Counted from the first letter of the stretch, positions 1 through 8,087 are shown. The stretch is 34,294 nucleotides of DNA from Candidatus Methylopumilus sp. (GCA_021738045.1 JAIPCU010000014.1:1-34294); one strand, 5' to 3'. A program made the numbers and translations. The notes: a model not told the origin generated them from the sequence alone.

Positions 1-198
1 GATGGTTTCGAGGGCGACATAAAAATGTTGACCTCGTGCCCTTCGTGCATGCAGGGCTTGTCGCGCTTTGAGCAAGATACTGAAGCCAAAGCCGACTACA
101 TCGTGGTTGAAATGGCGCGACTGATTTTGGGTGAAAACTGGCTTGAAGAGTACGTGAAAAAAGCGAACGATGGTGGCATTGAGCGCGTGTTAGTTTAA
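1..198 (+). CDS. C-terminal end of a large FAD/FMN-binding oxidoreductase (DUF3683-type), 5' truncated by the window
   Basis: The reading frame is open from base 1 to a TAA at 196-198 and gives 65 residues. The fragment contains a Cys-Pro-Ser-Cys pair followed by QGLSRF, then EADYIVVEMARLILGENW. I recognise this ending from the very long FAD-linked oxidase / Fe-S proteins of Burkholderiales annotated as DUF3683-domain or FAD/FMN-binding oxidoreductases, in which a glycolate-oxidase-like FAD domain is joined to a cysteine-rich (CCG-type) C-terminal region. Substrate and partners cannot be judged from this piece. The next gene starts 16 bases downstream on the same strand, so the two may be cotranscribed. 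The family assignment rests on the tail alone. Confidence 0.6.
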   Translation, partial: DGFEGDIKMLTSCPSCMQGLSRFEQDTEAKADYIVVEMARLILGENWLEEYVKKANDGGIERVLV

Positions 199-214
199 AA
201 AGGTTTGAACATTC

Positions 215-1153
215 ATGCGATATATACCTGAGGCGCAATCGTCTACCGTCGTCACACATGAAATGGCTTTTGAGGCGATAGGCGAGGCCTTTCAGGCGGC
301 TAGCGCACAAGGCTCGGTGGTGTTTCCGGCACTGATTGCCCACGGCTCAGATCCGCGCAATCGCTTTTCTGTAAAGTCTGGTGCCACAGAGGCTATCGCT
401 GGTTTGAAAATGGGGTTTATCTGGCCGGGCAACACTGCGAGGGGTTTGCCTACGCATAACTCTGTCACGGTTTTGTTTAATCAAGACACTGGCGGCGTAC
501 ATGCCGTGATCGAGTCGGGTGTCGTGAACGCGTATCGCACTGCTGCGGCCGATGCCGTAGCGACCAATCAGTTGGCGCGTAAAGATTCCAAGACGCTTGT
601 GGCTTTTGGCGCTGGCAATCAGGCTGGCTACGATTGCATGGCAATCGCTCGCATTCGAAATATCGAGAAAGTGTTGGTGGTCAATGCGGATGCCGCGCGC
701 GCAGAGCGCTTTGCCCAGCGCCTAGCTGCCCACGGGTTGAAAGTCGAACGCGCGTCGGCGCAAGAGGCTTGTGCACGCGCCGACATCATTGTGACGGCAA
801 CACCAGCAAAAGCGCCGTTGTTTGAAGCGGATTGGATACGTCCAGGCACACATATTTCGTGCATGGGTGCTGATGGCGTTGGCAAGCAAGAGTTGCCCAC
901 GGGCTTGTATGGCCGCTCACAGCTATTCTGTGACTTAGCGGCACAGTCAGTGTTGATTGGTGAGTTTCAACACGCTGCCGCATTGATTCAGGCCGGCACG
1001 GCGACCTTGACGCAAATCGGCGCCGTACTCAGCGGTCAAGCCTTGGGTCGTCAAGACGACCAAGCCATTACCATTTTTGATAGCTCAGGCATTGCACTGC
1101 AAGACCTTTATATCGCCGAGCGTTTGTTAAGCGCCTGCCCAGTCAGCGGCTAG
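215..1153 (+). CDS. Ornithine cyclodeaminase / mu-crystallin family protein
   Basis: The 312-residue product has the usual family length (about 310-330). The Rossmann dinucleotide-binding motif GAGNQA lies near residue 133, and the conserved GADGVGKQEL segment near 219. Members convert ornithine to proline and ammonia, or act as NAD(P)H-dependent reductases of cyclic imines such as delta-1-pyrroline-2-carboxylate; substrate cannot be read from sequence. The ATG at 215 is preceded by an AAAAAGG stretch about 11 bases upstream. The gene is convergent with the 5-oxoprolinase operon, so both neighbours handle proline- or glutamate-related small molecules, which is suggestive only. After its TAG stop the same frame stays open to about 1304 through a CTCAAG repeat. 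Confidence 0.85.
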   Translation: MRYIPEAQSSTVVTHEMAFEAIGEAFQAASAQGSVVFPALIAHGSDPRNRFSVKSGATEAIAGLKMGFIWPGNTARGLPTHNSVTVLFNQDTGGVHAVIESGVVNAYRTAAADAVATNQLARKDSKTLVAFGAGNQAGYDCMAIARIRNIEKVLVVNADAARAERFAQRLAAHGLKVERASAQEACARADIIVTATPAKAPLFEADWIRPGTHISCMGADGVGKQELPTGLYGRSQLFCDLAAQSVLIGEFQHAAALIQAGTATLTQIGAVLSGQALGRQDDQAITIFDSSGIALQDLYIAERLLSACPVSG

Positions 1154-1228
1154 GCCTCAAGCTCAAGCGCTGGCTCAAGCACCGACTCAGGCACCGACTC
1201 AAGCCAAGCTCAAGCTCAAGCTCAAGCG
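1154..1228. repeat. Imperfect CTCAAG hexanucleotide repeat in a convergent intergenic gap
   Basis: Nearly all of the gap between the cyclodeaminase stop (1151-1153) and the pxpA stop (1222-1224) is built of CTCAAG units, singly or in runs of two and three, separated by short variants such as CGCTGG and CACCGA. The tract overlaps the pxpA stop codon. It contains no inverted repeat and no T-tract, so it does not look like a terminator. Read in the cyclodeaminase frame it would encode a Ser/Ala/Gln-rich tail. Confidence 0.8.
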
Positions 1229-1977
1229 CCGACTTCAACCCCTGCAGCGAGAAGCGCCTCGCGGATCGCTTTGGCAAACGTGACTGCACCCGGCTGGTCG
1301 CCATGAATGCATAGCGTATCCGCTTGCACTTTCACCACGCTGCCGTCGTTCGCGGTAAGGGTGCCTGTTTGCACCATTTGCAAGACATGTTTGATCGACA
1401 CTTGTACGTCTTCGATCATGGCACCTGGTTTGTTGCGTGGGCTGAGCGTGCCATCAGGTGAGTAGGTGCGATCACCAAAGACCTCTTGCGCGACACGCAG
1501 GCCAATCGACTGAGCGATCGGTACCATGGCGCTGCCTGCTAAGACAAAAAAGACAAGCTCGCGATCTACATCGTAGGTCGCTTGTGCCAAGGCACGGGCG
1601 AGCCCTTCGTCTTTGACTGCCATGTTGTACAGCTGGCCGTGTGCTTTGACATGGCGCAGACGAGCCCCTTGCGAGGCCGCGACGCCAGCTAAGGCGCCTA
1701 TCTGTACGACCATCATGTCGTAGGCTTCTTGGTCGGTGATGGCCATATTGCGACGGCCAAAGCCTTGTAGGTCAGGCAACCCCGGATGGGCGCCGAGGGC
1801 AACGCCTTGTTTAAGCGCGGCGGCCACGGTCTTACGCATGGTGGCCGGATCCCCACCATGAAAACCACAGGCGATATTTGCGGATGAGACGAAGGGCAGA
1901 ATGGCCTCGTCATTGCCGAGCTTCCAGACGCCAAAGCTCTCGCCCATATCGCAGTTCAGATCAATTTTTAGTGTCAT
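1222..1977 (-). CDS. pxpA: 5-oxoprolinase subunit A (LamB/YcsF family)
   Basis: PxpA is one of three subunits of the ATP-dependent prokaryotic 5-oxoprolinase, which opens 5-oxoproline (pyroglutamate) to glutamate in the cytoplasm. The product shows the family hallmarks: the N-terminal IDLNCDMGESFG, SANIACGFHGGDP near residue 35, and VKAHGQLYN near 115. I chose the ATG at 1977 (251 residues) because GAGG lies five bases upstream and the protein then begins MTLKIDLNCDMGE as in relatives. An in-frame ATG at 1992 is an alternative and lies inside a 22-bp tandem repeat. It is the last gene of pxpB-pxpC-pxpA on the minus strand. Confidence 0.93.
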   Translation of the reverse strand: MTLKIDLNCDMGESFGVWKLGNDEAILPFVSSANIACGFHGGDPATMRKTVAAALKQGVALGAHPGLPDLQGFGRRNMAITDQEAYDMMVVQIGALAGVAASQGARLRHVKAHGQLYNMAVKDEGLARALAQATYDVDRELVFFVLAGSAMVPIAQSIGLRVAQEVFGDRTYSPDGTLSPRNKPGAMIEDVQVSIKHVLQMVQTGTLTANDGSVVKVQADTLCIHGDQPGAVTFAKAIREALLAAGVEVGA

Positions 1978-1983
1978 CATGTC

Positions 1984-2049
1984 CTCAGTCATTTAGCAAC
2001 AAGTTCTCAGCAATTGAGCAATAAGTTTTTAGTGATTTAGCAATAAGTT
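1984..2049 (-). repeat. Three tandem copies of a 22-bp unit spanning the pxpC end and pxpA start
   Basis: On the minus strand the copies occupy 2049-2028, 2027-2006 and 2005-1984. Their shared cores read AACTTATTGCTAAAT, AACTTATTGCTCAAT and AACTTGTTGCTAAAT, and each copy ends in CTAAA or CTGAG. The first copy encodes the last six residues and TAA stop of pxpC. The third copy contains an ATG (1992) and part of the pxpA ribosome-binding region. In the third copy the pxpC frame would end in a TGA overlapping that ATG. Confidence 0.85.
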
Positions 2050-3021
2050 TCGTACAGGTTGTAGTGCGCCTGCAAGTGTCGCAAAAGCCTGCGCGCGGGC
2101 AACGTCAAGCGTCTGCGCCTGCTCAAGGCTAATGGCTTTGAAACTCACCATATCGCCAGGCCCCATCTGAGCCAGTCGGGGTAAGTCGACGCTCGCTACG
2201 TAAGCCATTTTGGGATAGCCGCCAGTGGTTTGACGATCGGCCATCAAGATGATTGGCTGGCCACCTGCAGGCACTTGGATGGTACCGAAGGTCGTGCCTT
2301 CAGAGATCATTTGACGGGGCGTTGTCATCAAAAGCGGTGCCCCTTGAAGGCGATAACCCATGCGCTCAGAGTCAGGGCTGACGCGGTAGGGTTCGGTGAG
2401 TAAGGCGGCACAGCTTTCGGGGGTGAACTCGTCCCATTGTTGGCCTTTCATCAGCCGTACAAAGGCCTGACGTGACTCTGCCAGGGCCGCTGGCAGATAG
2501 ATTTTGAGCGACCATAAATCCATGGCGAGGTCTTCGAGCCCCTTATTTTTTAAAGGGCGCAGTAGAGGGATCTCATCGTCGCGTCGCAACGCACGGCCGT
2601 GCCAGCCACCCATGGCGCTGCGCAGATAGGTGCTGGTGCTACCGAGTACCGGCGTAAGCGCAAAGCCACCGTGCACCGCGAGGTAAGCGCGCGTGCCGTG
2701 CTGCCGCACCCCAAAGCTGAGTTCATCTTTTGCTCGAACGACGATAGGCCGATTCAGGATAAGTGGTTGTCCGTTTAAGGTGGCACTTAAGTCTGCACCG
2801 CACAGTGCGAGGCAGCACGGCTTGGTAAAACGAAGCGTTGGGCCTGTTAACGTAATCTCAAGGGTGGCCAAAGCGGGGTCGTTTCCGACAAGCACGTTGG
2901 CTAATCGGTGCGCGCGCTGGTCCATGGCACCCGCCACCGACACCCCCAAGTGCTGGTGCCCGAAGCGGCCGAGGTCTTGAAAGGTACTAAGCATGCCCGG
3001 CTTCAAAATTACCATGCTCAT
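2029..3021 (-). CDS. pxpC: 5-oxoprolinase subunit C (biotin-dependent carboxyltransferase family)
   Basis: The 330-residue product matches the KipA/PxpC family along its length. Visible signatures are LGRFGHQHLGVSVAGAMDQ at the N-terminus, RLANVLVGNDP, RMGYRLQG near 220, and SEGTTFGTIQVPAGGQPI followed by ADRQTTGGYP near 240-270. With PxpB it forms the part of 5-oxoprolinase thought to handle ATP-dependent activation of pyroglutamate. Its ATG overlaps the pxpB stop by four bases (ATGA), indicating translational coupling. Its last residues (NLLLNH) are encoded by the first copy of the 22-bp tandem repeat, so the extreme C-terminus may have been altered by that duplication. Confidence 0.93.
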   Translation of the reverse strand: MSMVILKPGMLSTFQDLGRFGHQHLGVSVAGAMDQRAHRLANVLVGNDPALATLEITLTGPTLRFTKPCCLALCGADLSATLNGQPLILNRPIVVRAKDELSFGVRQHGTRAYLAVHGGFALTPVLGSTSTYLRSAMGGWHGRALRRDDEIPLLRPLKNKGLEDLAMDLWSLKIYLPAALAESRQAFVRLMKGQQWDEFTPESCAALLTEPYRVSPDSERMGYRLQGAPLLMTTPRQMISEGTTFGTIQVPAGGQPIILMADRQTTGGYPKMAYVASVDLPRLAQMGPGDMVSFKAISLEQAQTLDVARAQAFATLAGALQPVRNLLLNH

Positions 3022-3770
3022 GCTTGTACCTGACTTTGTTCGGCGGCCAATTGGTCAAACTCTTTTGGCGAGATCGGAATAAAACGGATGTGATCGCCAG
3101 GCAGCAATAAGGTCGGTTGGACGCGCGTCAAATCGAACAACTTAAGTGGCGTGGCGCCCAAAATATGCCAGCCGCCCGGCAGTCGCGTGGGATAGATGGT
3201 TGACTGGCGATTGGCGATGGCGACAGAGCCGGCGGGCACGACCGTGCGCGGGACATCACGACGTGGCAGTGCGAATAAGGGGTCGTGGATGCCGATATAA
3301 GGGTGCCCAGGGGCAAAGCCCAGCATGAAAACCATACTGCCGGGTGCGCAATGCATTTGTATCACTTGTTGCTCGGTGAGGCCTGTGGCCTTCGCAACGT
3401 CGCTTAAGTCAGGGCCATGTTCGCCACCGTAGCAGACCGGAATGTCAACGGTTCGTTGCGCATGAGTCGCGGGCGCCAGGCCTGCTTGAATCAGTGCAGT
3501 GAGGCTTTCGGACAGACTTTGAAAGTTTGGCAAGCCCGTTGAAGGCTCTGCGTGATAATGCACCGCCACGCTTGTGTAAGAGGGCACCACATCGCTTACT
3601 CCAAGCAATTGCGCTAGCCGGATTTTTTCAGCGGCGGCCAGGCAAATCAAACCGGTCTCGGCGAGAATCGTATCGCCAAAATCTAGGCTTAGGCAGTGGT
3701 CGCCGAGGTGGCGTAACGTGAAGGTCGGTGCGATCATGCGGTGCATCAAGCTGCAGTAGACAAACGCCAT
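3018..3770 (-). CDS. pxpB: 5-oxoprolinase subunit B (KipI family)
   Basis: The 250-residue product is the carboxyltransferase domain subdomain C/D type protein that pairs with PxpC. I can see the family motifs IPVCYGGEHGPDL near 140, FAPGHPYIG near 180, and GGWHILGATPLKLFD near 228. It is the first gene of pxpB-pxpC-pxpA. The start is uncertain: ATGs at 3770, 3746 and 3737 are in frame and none has a clear ribosome-binding site. The family-like region begins at FTLRHLGDHCLSLDFG, so the ATG at 3737 would also suffice. B. subtilis KipI inhibits a sporulation kinase, but the complete pxp set here points to metabolism. Confidence 0.9.
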   Translation of the reverse strand: MAFVYCSLMHRMIAPTFTLRHLGDHCLSLDFGDTILAETGLICLAAAEKIRLAQLLGVSDVVPSYTSVAVHYHAEPSTGLPNFQSLSESLTALIQAGLAPATHAQRTVDIPVCYGGEHGPDLSDVAKATGLTEQQVIQMHCAPGSMVFMLGFAPGHPYIGIHDPLFALPRRDVPRTVVPAGSVAIANRQSTIYPTRLPGGWHILGATPLKLFDLTRVQPTLLLPGDHIRFIPISPKEFDQLAAEQSQVQA

Positions 3771-3832
3771 GTACGCGTTAACAGTCGCAGTTTAAGCGTT
3801 TTTTTTGATTTTTAGCCGCAGCACTTTACCGG

Positions 3833-5134
3833 TTAGAGAGGGCGTTGTACGCGCTCAGCGTCGAACACTAAGCTAAAACAGCTACCTTGTCCAATTTTGC
3901 TTTGTACGTCAAGGATTGCATCATGCCGCATGGCGACATGTTTGGTGATGGCGAGCCCCAGCCCTGTGCCGCCAAGTGCGCGCGAGCGGCCACGATCGAC
4001 CCTGTAGAAGCGCTCGCTTAAACGCGGCAGGTGTTCAGAGGCGATTCCAATCCCTGTGTCGGTCACGCTAAAACGGGCGCGACCGTCTGGTTGACTTTGC
4101 CATTTGACGCAAATGGTGCCAGCATCAGGCGTGTAACGAATCGCGTTCGTCAGTAGGTTCGAGAACGCAGAGGCGAGTTCAGAAGCATTGCCTGCAAGAT
4201 CCACACCTGCTTCTATTTGCCAGTCCCAGTGATGGCGCCCGCCAGAGAGCGCTTCAATCTGCGTGCGCGCAGTGTCTATTAATTGCGCGATTCGCACACT
4301 TGTGAACTCTGCGCTTGGGGATGTCTCTAGGTCGGACAGCGTGAGCAAGTCGGTCACGAGCGCCTGCATGCGTTGCGCTTGTTCAGCCATGAGCCCAAAA
4401 TACTGTTCGCGTTGTTGCGCGCTTAACGCACCCTCAGGGGCATCACGCAAGGTTTCAACAAAGCCCGCCAGCACCGTCAGTGGTGTGCGCATTTCGTGCG
4501 AAACATTTGCAACAAAATCGCGACGCGTGGTTTCGAGTTTCTCGATTTGAGTCAGATCGCGAGTGATCAGCAGCGTGCGATCGCGCGCGTAAGGAACCAA
4601 GCGCAGCAGCAGATTGTAATTACCACTTGCGTGGGTGATTTTAAGAGCGAGTGGTTCAGACCAGTTGCCCGATTTGACGTAAGCCGCAAAGGCCGGCGCG
4701 CGAAGGATATTTTGTAAGTTTTGTCCGAGATCCTGCTCGGGTTGCAGGTGTAGTTGCTTTTCTGCCGCGAGATTAAACCATCTGATTTGTAGGTCAGTGG
4801 TCAAGGTGACGACCCCGACAGGTAGTGCTTGACCCGCGGCCATGGCGCTAGTGCTGGTCTCTTCAAGCTCTTGGATGGTGGCGACCTGATCGCGCAGGCG
4901 GCGGTAGAGCGCCGCCACAACGTCATCCCAAGGGCCCACGTCAGCGGGTGGGTCTTGATCCGGCGACAGAATCCAGCGCGCCACGCGTTCAGCGTGCCGG
5001 CGCCGAATGACCAAGAGTAAGCCGGTGGTCAGCGATAGCGCAACCCAGCCGAGCGAGTTTTGCCAGCGATATTCAATCGCCAGAGCAATCGCTGACAAAA
5101 ACCCAATAAATAAAAGAGTGCGTTTCCAGCTCAT
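3833..5134 (-). CDS. phoR: Phosphate regulon sensor histidine kinase PhoR
   Basis: PhoR phosphorylates PhoB when phosphate is scarce. The 433 residues show the PhoR layout: two N-terminal membrane segments (about 6-22 and 29-43), a cytoplasmic PAS-like region (about 90-200), a HisKA domain with the phospho-acceptor His213 in FVANVSHEMRTPL, and a catalytic domain with the N box around Asn330 (NLLTNAIRYTP), DTGIGI near 359 and GGTGLGLAITKH near 388. Length fits the family (about 430). It lies 22 bases behind phoB on the minus strand and presumably shares its mRNA. No pst or phoU genes are in the window. The pairing with phoB supports PhoR over a generic kinase. Confidence 0.92.
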   Translation of the reverse strand: MSWKRTLLFIGFLSAIALAIEYRWQNSLGWVALSLTTGLLLVIRRRHAERVARWILSPDQDPPADVGPWDDVVAALYRRLRDQVATIQELEETSTSAMAAGQALPVGVVTLTTDLQIRWFNLAAEKQLHLQPEQDLGQNLQNILRAPAFAAYVKSGNWSEPLALKITHASGNYNLLLRLVPYARDRTLLITRDLTQIEKLETTRRDFVANVSHEMRTPLTVLAGFVETLRDAPEGALSAQQREQYFGLMAEQAQRMQALVTDLLTLSDLETSPSAEFTSVRIAQLIDTARTQIEALSGGRHHWDWQIEAGVDLAGNASELASAFSNLLTNAIRYTPDAGTICVKWQSQPDGRARFSVTDTGIGIASEHLPRLSERFYRVDRGRSRALGGTGLGLAITKHVAMRHDAILDVQSKIGQGSCFSLVFDAERVQRPL

Positions 5135-5156
5135 GCGCCTGATTGTCGCATCAAGC

Positions 5157-5855
5157 TTAAGATTTCGGAATCACTGGAGTAAATCGGTAGCCGCTGCCGC
5201 GCACCGTTTCGATATGAAGGTCGTGTTTCGAGGGTTCGAGCGCCTTGCGCAGGCGGCGGATGTGCACATCGACAGTACGCTCTTCAACAAATACGTGATC
5301 GCCCCATACCTGGTCGAGCAACTGGCCGCGTGAAAACACTCGCTCGGGATGCGTCATAAAAAAATGAAGCAGACGAAATTCGGTCGGCCCGATGGCAAGT
5401 TGTTGGCTATAGCCCGTGAGGCGGTGCGAGGTGGGGTCTAGCTTGAGCCCTTCGACCTCGATCAGGTCATCGGTCAGTTGCGGGGCGCGTCTGCGCAACA
5501 CTGCCTTGATACGAGCCATCAGTTCTTTGGGCGAAAAGGGCTTAGTGATGTAATCGTCTGCGCCCGCCTCAAGCCCGTCTACCTTGTCTTGCTCGGCGCC
5601 TTTTGCGGTGAGCATAATGACGGGTACTAAACGGGTGCGCTCATCGCTCCGTAGCTTTCGCGCTAAGGTGAGGCCCGAAGCACCCGGCAGCATCCAGTCA
5701 AGTAGGATTAAATCGGGTAATTCGGCTCGAATGAGCGTTTCTGCTTGCGCGACATCGAAGGCGCGCAAGACCTTATGACCCGCAAACGATAAGTTGACGG
5801 CGATGAGCTCTTGGATGGCTGGTTCGTCTTCAACGACTAGAATGGTGCTTGACAT
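5157..5855 (-). CDS. phoB: Phosphate regulon response regulator PhoB
   Basis: PhoB is an OmpR-family transcription factor that binds PHO boxes when phosphorylated. The 232-residue product has a receiver domain (acidic pocket at residues 9-11, phospho-acceptor Asp53 in LLDWMLPG, conserved Lys in MLTAKG) and a C-terminal winged-helix domain ending in IRRLRKALEPS and TVRGSGYRF. The start at 5855 (MSSTILVVEDE) is chosen because it matches PhoB N-termini. The frame extends upstream to 5915, but that would add 20 residues not expected in the family and would run almost into the PHO box. The phoR start is 22 bases downstream. Confidence 0.93.
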   Translation of the reverse strand: MSSTILVVEDEPAIQELIAVNLSFAGHKVLRAFDVAQAETLIRAELPDLILLDWMLPGASGLTLARKLRSDERTRLVPVIMLTAKGAEQDKVDGLEAGADDYITKPFSPKELMARIKAVLRRRAPQLTDDLIEVEGLKLDPTSHRLTGYSQQLAIGPTEFRLLHFFMTHPERVFSRGQLLDQVWGDHVFVEERTVDVHIRRLRKALEPSKHDLHIETVRGSGYRFTPVIPKS

Positions 5856-5902
5856 GGTGGATACCAGTTTAAATAGCCCGCTTACGCGCGCGACATGAAC
5901 AT

Positions 5903-5934
5903 AGTATGGCGGCAATATGTCATGTATATGACAG
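5903..5934 (-). promoter_or_regulatory. PHO box and -10 element upstream of phoB
   Basis: On the minus strand 5934-5917 reads CTGTCAT ATAC ATGACAT. The first heptamer matches the E. coli PHO-box half-site (CTGTCAT) exactly, the spacer is the canonical four bases, and the second heptamer matches at five of seven positions. Eight bases further on lies CATACT (5908-5903), a plausible -10. That geometry fits PhoB-activated promoters, where the PHO box replaces the -35. It suggests autoactivation of phoB-phoR. Confidence 0.65.
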
Positions 5935-6030
5935 TTTACTTAACCAAGCGGCTGTATGCGCGATGCGCAACGCCACACGATGCCTCTGCCGCCTGGGCAG
6001 TGGACATTAGCAACAAGCGGGGTAAGAGGG

Positions 6031-6771
6031 ATGGCAGACGAGAACACGCATTTTGGTTATCAGACGGTCGCTGAATCAGAGAAGGCGGCCAAGGTCGCAC
6101 AGGTGTTTCACTCTGTGGCCTCGCGCTACGATGTTATGAACGATCTGATGTCTGCCGGCTTACACCGCGTCTGGAAGGCCTTCACCATCGGGCGCGCTGC
6201 GGTACGCCCCGGCATGAAGGTGTTGGACATTGCTGGGGGCACGGGCGATTTGGCCCGCACCTTTGCCAAGCAGGCAGGCCCGCAGGGTGAGGTCTGGCTG
6301 ACAGATATCAACGACTCGATGCTACGTGTTGGGCGCGATCGGTTGCTCGACGATGGTGTGGTGCTGCCTTGCGCAGTCTGCGACGGTGAGCACTTGCCAT
6401 TCGCGTCAAATTATTTTGACCGTGTGACGGTAGCCTTTGGTTTGCGCAACATGACCCACAAAGACCGTGCCTTAGCTGAGATGACACGGGTGCTGAAACC
6501 GGGGGGCAAATTGTTGGTACTCGAATTTTCAAAGATTGCAGCGCCACTGGCCCCGGCTTATGACTGGTATTCGTTCAAGATCTTGCCCTGGCTCGGTCAA
6601 AAAGTGGCAGGTGATGCGGATAGTTATCGGTATTTGGCCGAATCGATTCGTATGCATCCCGATCAAGAAACACTCAAAGGCATGCTAAGCGAGGCAGGGT
6701 TATCGCGCGTGCAGTTTTTTAACCTGTCGGCGGGCTTAACGGCCTTGCATGAGGGCGTTAAGCTGGGCTAA
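6031..6771 (+). CDS. ubiE: Ubiquinone/menaquinone C-methyltransferase UbiE
   Basis: UbiE is a SAM-dependent methyltransferase that C-methylates the benzoquinol ring in ubiquinone synthesis (and demethylmenaquinol where present). The SAM-binding glycine-rich loop [10 protein letters not shown] lies near residue 66, followed by conserved UbiE stretches such as [15 protein letters not shown] and VLEFSK. From the ATG at 6031 the product is 246 residues (E. coli 251) and begins [13 protein letters not shown], as relatives do. The frame is open back to 5956, but the extra 25 residues look like translated leader. It starts a run of quinone-related genes on the plus strand. Confidence 0.95.
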   Translation: MADENTHFGYQTVAESEKAAKVAQVFHSVASRYDVMNDLMSAGLHRVWKAFTIGRAAVRPGMKVLDIAGGTGDLARTFAKQAGPQGEVWLTDINDSMLRVGRDRLLDDGVVLPCAVCDGEHLPFASNYFDRVTVAFGLRNMTHKDRALAEMTRVLKPGGKLLVLEFSKIAAPLAPAYDWYSFKILPWLGQKVAGDADSYRYLAESIRMHPDQETLKGMLSEAGLSRVQFFNLSAGLTALHEGVKLG

Positions 6772-6871
6772 CGTGCGATCTTTCTGGTCGATGGTTAAGC
6801 AATGATTAGCCAAGCTTAAACGCTGAAATATGACGCACAGCGGAACTTCTGCACATTTTTATCGTCCATGC

Positions 6872-6900
6872 TTTACAACCTGTTCAGCTTTAAGTAAGAT
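6872..6900 (+). promoter_or_regulatory. Candidate sigma-70 promoter for the Tim44-like gene
   Basis: TTTACA (6872-6877) and TAAGAT (6895-6900) are separated by 17 bases. The -35 matches the consensus at five of six positions and the -10 at four of six. It lies in the 211-base gap after ubiE, about 80 bases before the Tim44-like start. This was found by eye only. Confidence 0.35.
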
Positions 6901-6982
6901 TCAGGTTCTAGTAAGATTTGAGAGTCTTCGACTTTTAAACACTATTTGAATGTTTTGGCGCTTTGGCGCCGAGGAGCTCAAG

Positions 6983-7963
6983 ATGTCCCGATTTGTTACT
7001 CGTCTGTTTGCAGCAGCACTCATCACCTTAGGCGGCGTATCGTTGTCTGCGGTCACTTTCGACGCCCAGGCGGCGCGTGCCGGTAGCGGCACCAGCTCTG
7101 GCAAGCAATCCAGCAATGTCAGCAGCCAAAAGCCTGCAGCCCCAGCTGCGGCAACTGGCTCAACAGCACAAAAGAGCGCAACGCCCGCAGCTGCACCTGC
7201 TGCTGCCGCGGCAAAGCCTAGTGGCGCTTCGCGTTGGCTTGGCCCCTTGGCCGGTATCGCTGCAGGCTTAGGTATTGCAGCGCTGTTGTCGCACTTTGGT
7301 CTTGGTGGCGCGATGGCCGACTTCTTAATGGTGGCGTTGTTGGCCGGTGTGGCGATCTTTGCTGTGATGTTCGTACTGCGTAGAATGCGCGGCGGTTCGG
7401 CAGCACAACCTGCAGCACAAGGTGCAGGCAACGCGTCGGCAGGGCAGCCACCTGCCAACGAGATGTACCGCGAAAGTGCTGCGCCTAGCGCCGCACCTGT
7501 TGCGATGCCCGCTTCAGCGACGGGCTCAATGTCGGCCGCAGGGTTTGGTTCAGATGCACCAGCGCCTGATCAAAATTGGTTTATCCCAGCTGACTTTGAT
7601 ACCAATCGCTTCTTGCAAGAAGCTAAAGCACAGTTCGTCTCGATTCAGAAAGTTTGGGATAGTGGCGATCTGACTCAAATGCGTAACTTCTTGACCGACG
7701 ATCTGCTGAAAGAGTTGCAGGCACAGTTGTCAGGGCGTGTTGGCGAAAACCACACCGAAGTGGTGTTGCTCAACGCTGAAATGCTAGGCATCGAAAAGGT
7801 CACTGACGGTCATTTGGCAAGCGTGCGCTTTTCGGGCATGTTGCGTGAGCAAGCCGGTGCAGAAGCATTCCGCTTCGAAGAAGTCTGGAACCTCTTTAAA
7901 CCTGAGCAAGGTGGTTGGTTGTTGGCAGGTATTCAACAAATCCCAGTGACTCACGCCAGCTAA
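6983..7963 (+). CDS. Tim44-like domain membrane protein
   Basis: The 326-residue product starts at the ATG at 6983, which has GAGGAG seven bases upstream; the frame opens at 6950 but that start lacks support. An N-terminal signal or anchor (about 1-28) is followed by an Ala/Ser-rich low-complexity region, two closely spaced hydrophobic segments (about 90-150, ending in VLRRMRG), another Ala/Pro-rich linker, and a C-terminal Tim44-like domain from about residue 195 (DFDTNRFLQEAKAQFVSIQKVWD onward). The domain is named after the mitochondrial import protein; its bacterial role is unsettled. It commonly sits by ubiE in Bordetella-type genomes, as here. A strong terminator follows the stop. Confidence 0.85.
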   Translation: MSRFVTRLFAAALITLGGVSLSAVTFDAQAARAGSGTSSGKQSSNVSSQKPAAPAAATGSTAQKSATPAAAPAAAAAKPSGASRWLGPLAGIAAGLGIAALLSHFGLGGAMADFLMVALLAGVAIFAVMFVLRRMRGGSAAQPAAQGAGNASAGQPPANEMYRESAAPSAAPVAMPASATGSMSAAGFGSDAPAPDQNWFIPADFDTNRFLQEAKAQFVSIQKVWDSGDLTQMRNFLTDDLLKELQAQLSGRVGENHTEVVLLNAEMLGIEKVTDGHLASVRFSGMLREQAGAEAFRFEEVWNLFKPEQGGWLLAGIQQIPVTHAS

Positions 7964-7986
7964 GTTAGTGCTTCAACGCTGCATCT

Positions 7987-8013
7987 AAAAACGCCCGCCT
8001 AGCGGGCGTTTTT
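7987..8013 (+). terminator. Rho-independent terminator after the Tim44-like gene
   Basis: ACGCCCGC (7991-7998) and GCGGGCGT (8002-8009) form an 8-bp stem with a CTA loop, flanked by an A-tract on the left and a five-T run on the right. The symmetry would let it work in both directions, but only the plus strand has genes ending here. It separates ubiE / Tim44-like from ubiJ-ubiB. Confidence 0.9.
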
Positions 8014-8087
8014 ATGCCCATTTCAACCGACGGTCAGTTCACCCGTTAAACTACGCCTTCGAATAGACTCCTAGTGCCTGCGCCTAC

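Noticed and set aside
1154-1228. CRISPR-like or terminator interpretation of the CTCAAG tract
   Set aside because: Units are six bases with no spacers, no dyad symmetry and no T-tract.
5856-5915. Longer phoB start at 5915 adding 20 residues
   Set aside because: The added residues do not resemble PhoB N-termini, and the start would lie at the edge of the PHO box and upstream of any transcript starting just past the -10.
5956-6030. Upstream extension of ubiE
   Set aside because: UbiE proteins begin close to the HFGYQTV motif. The extra 25 residues are compositionally unlike it, and the length from 6031 already matches the family.
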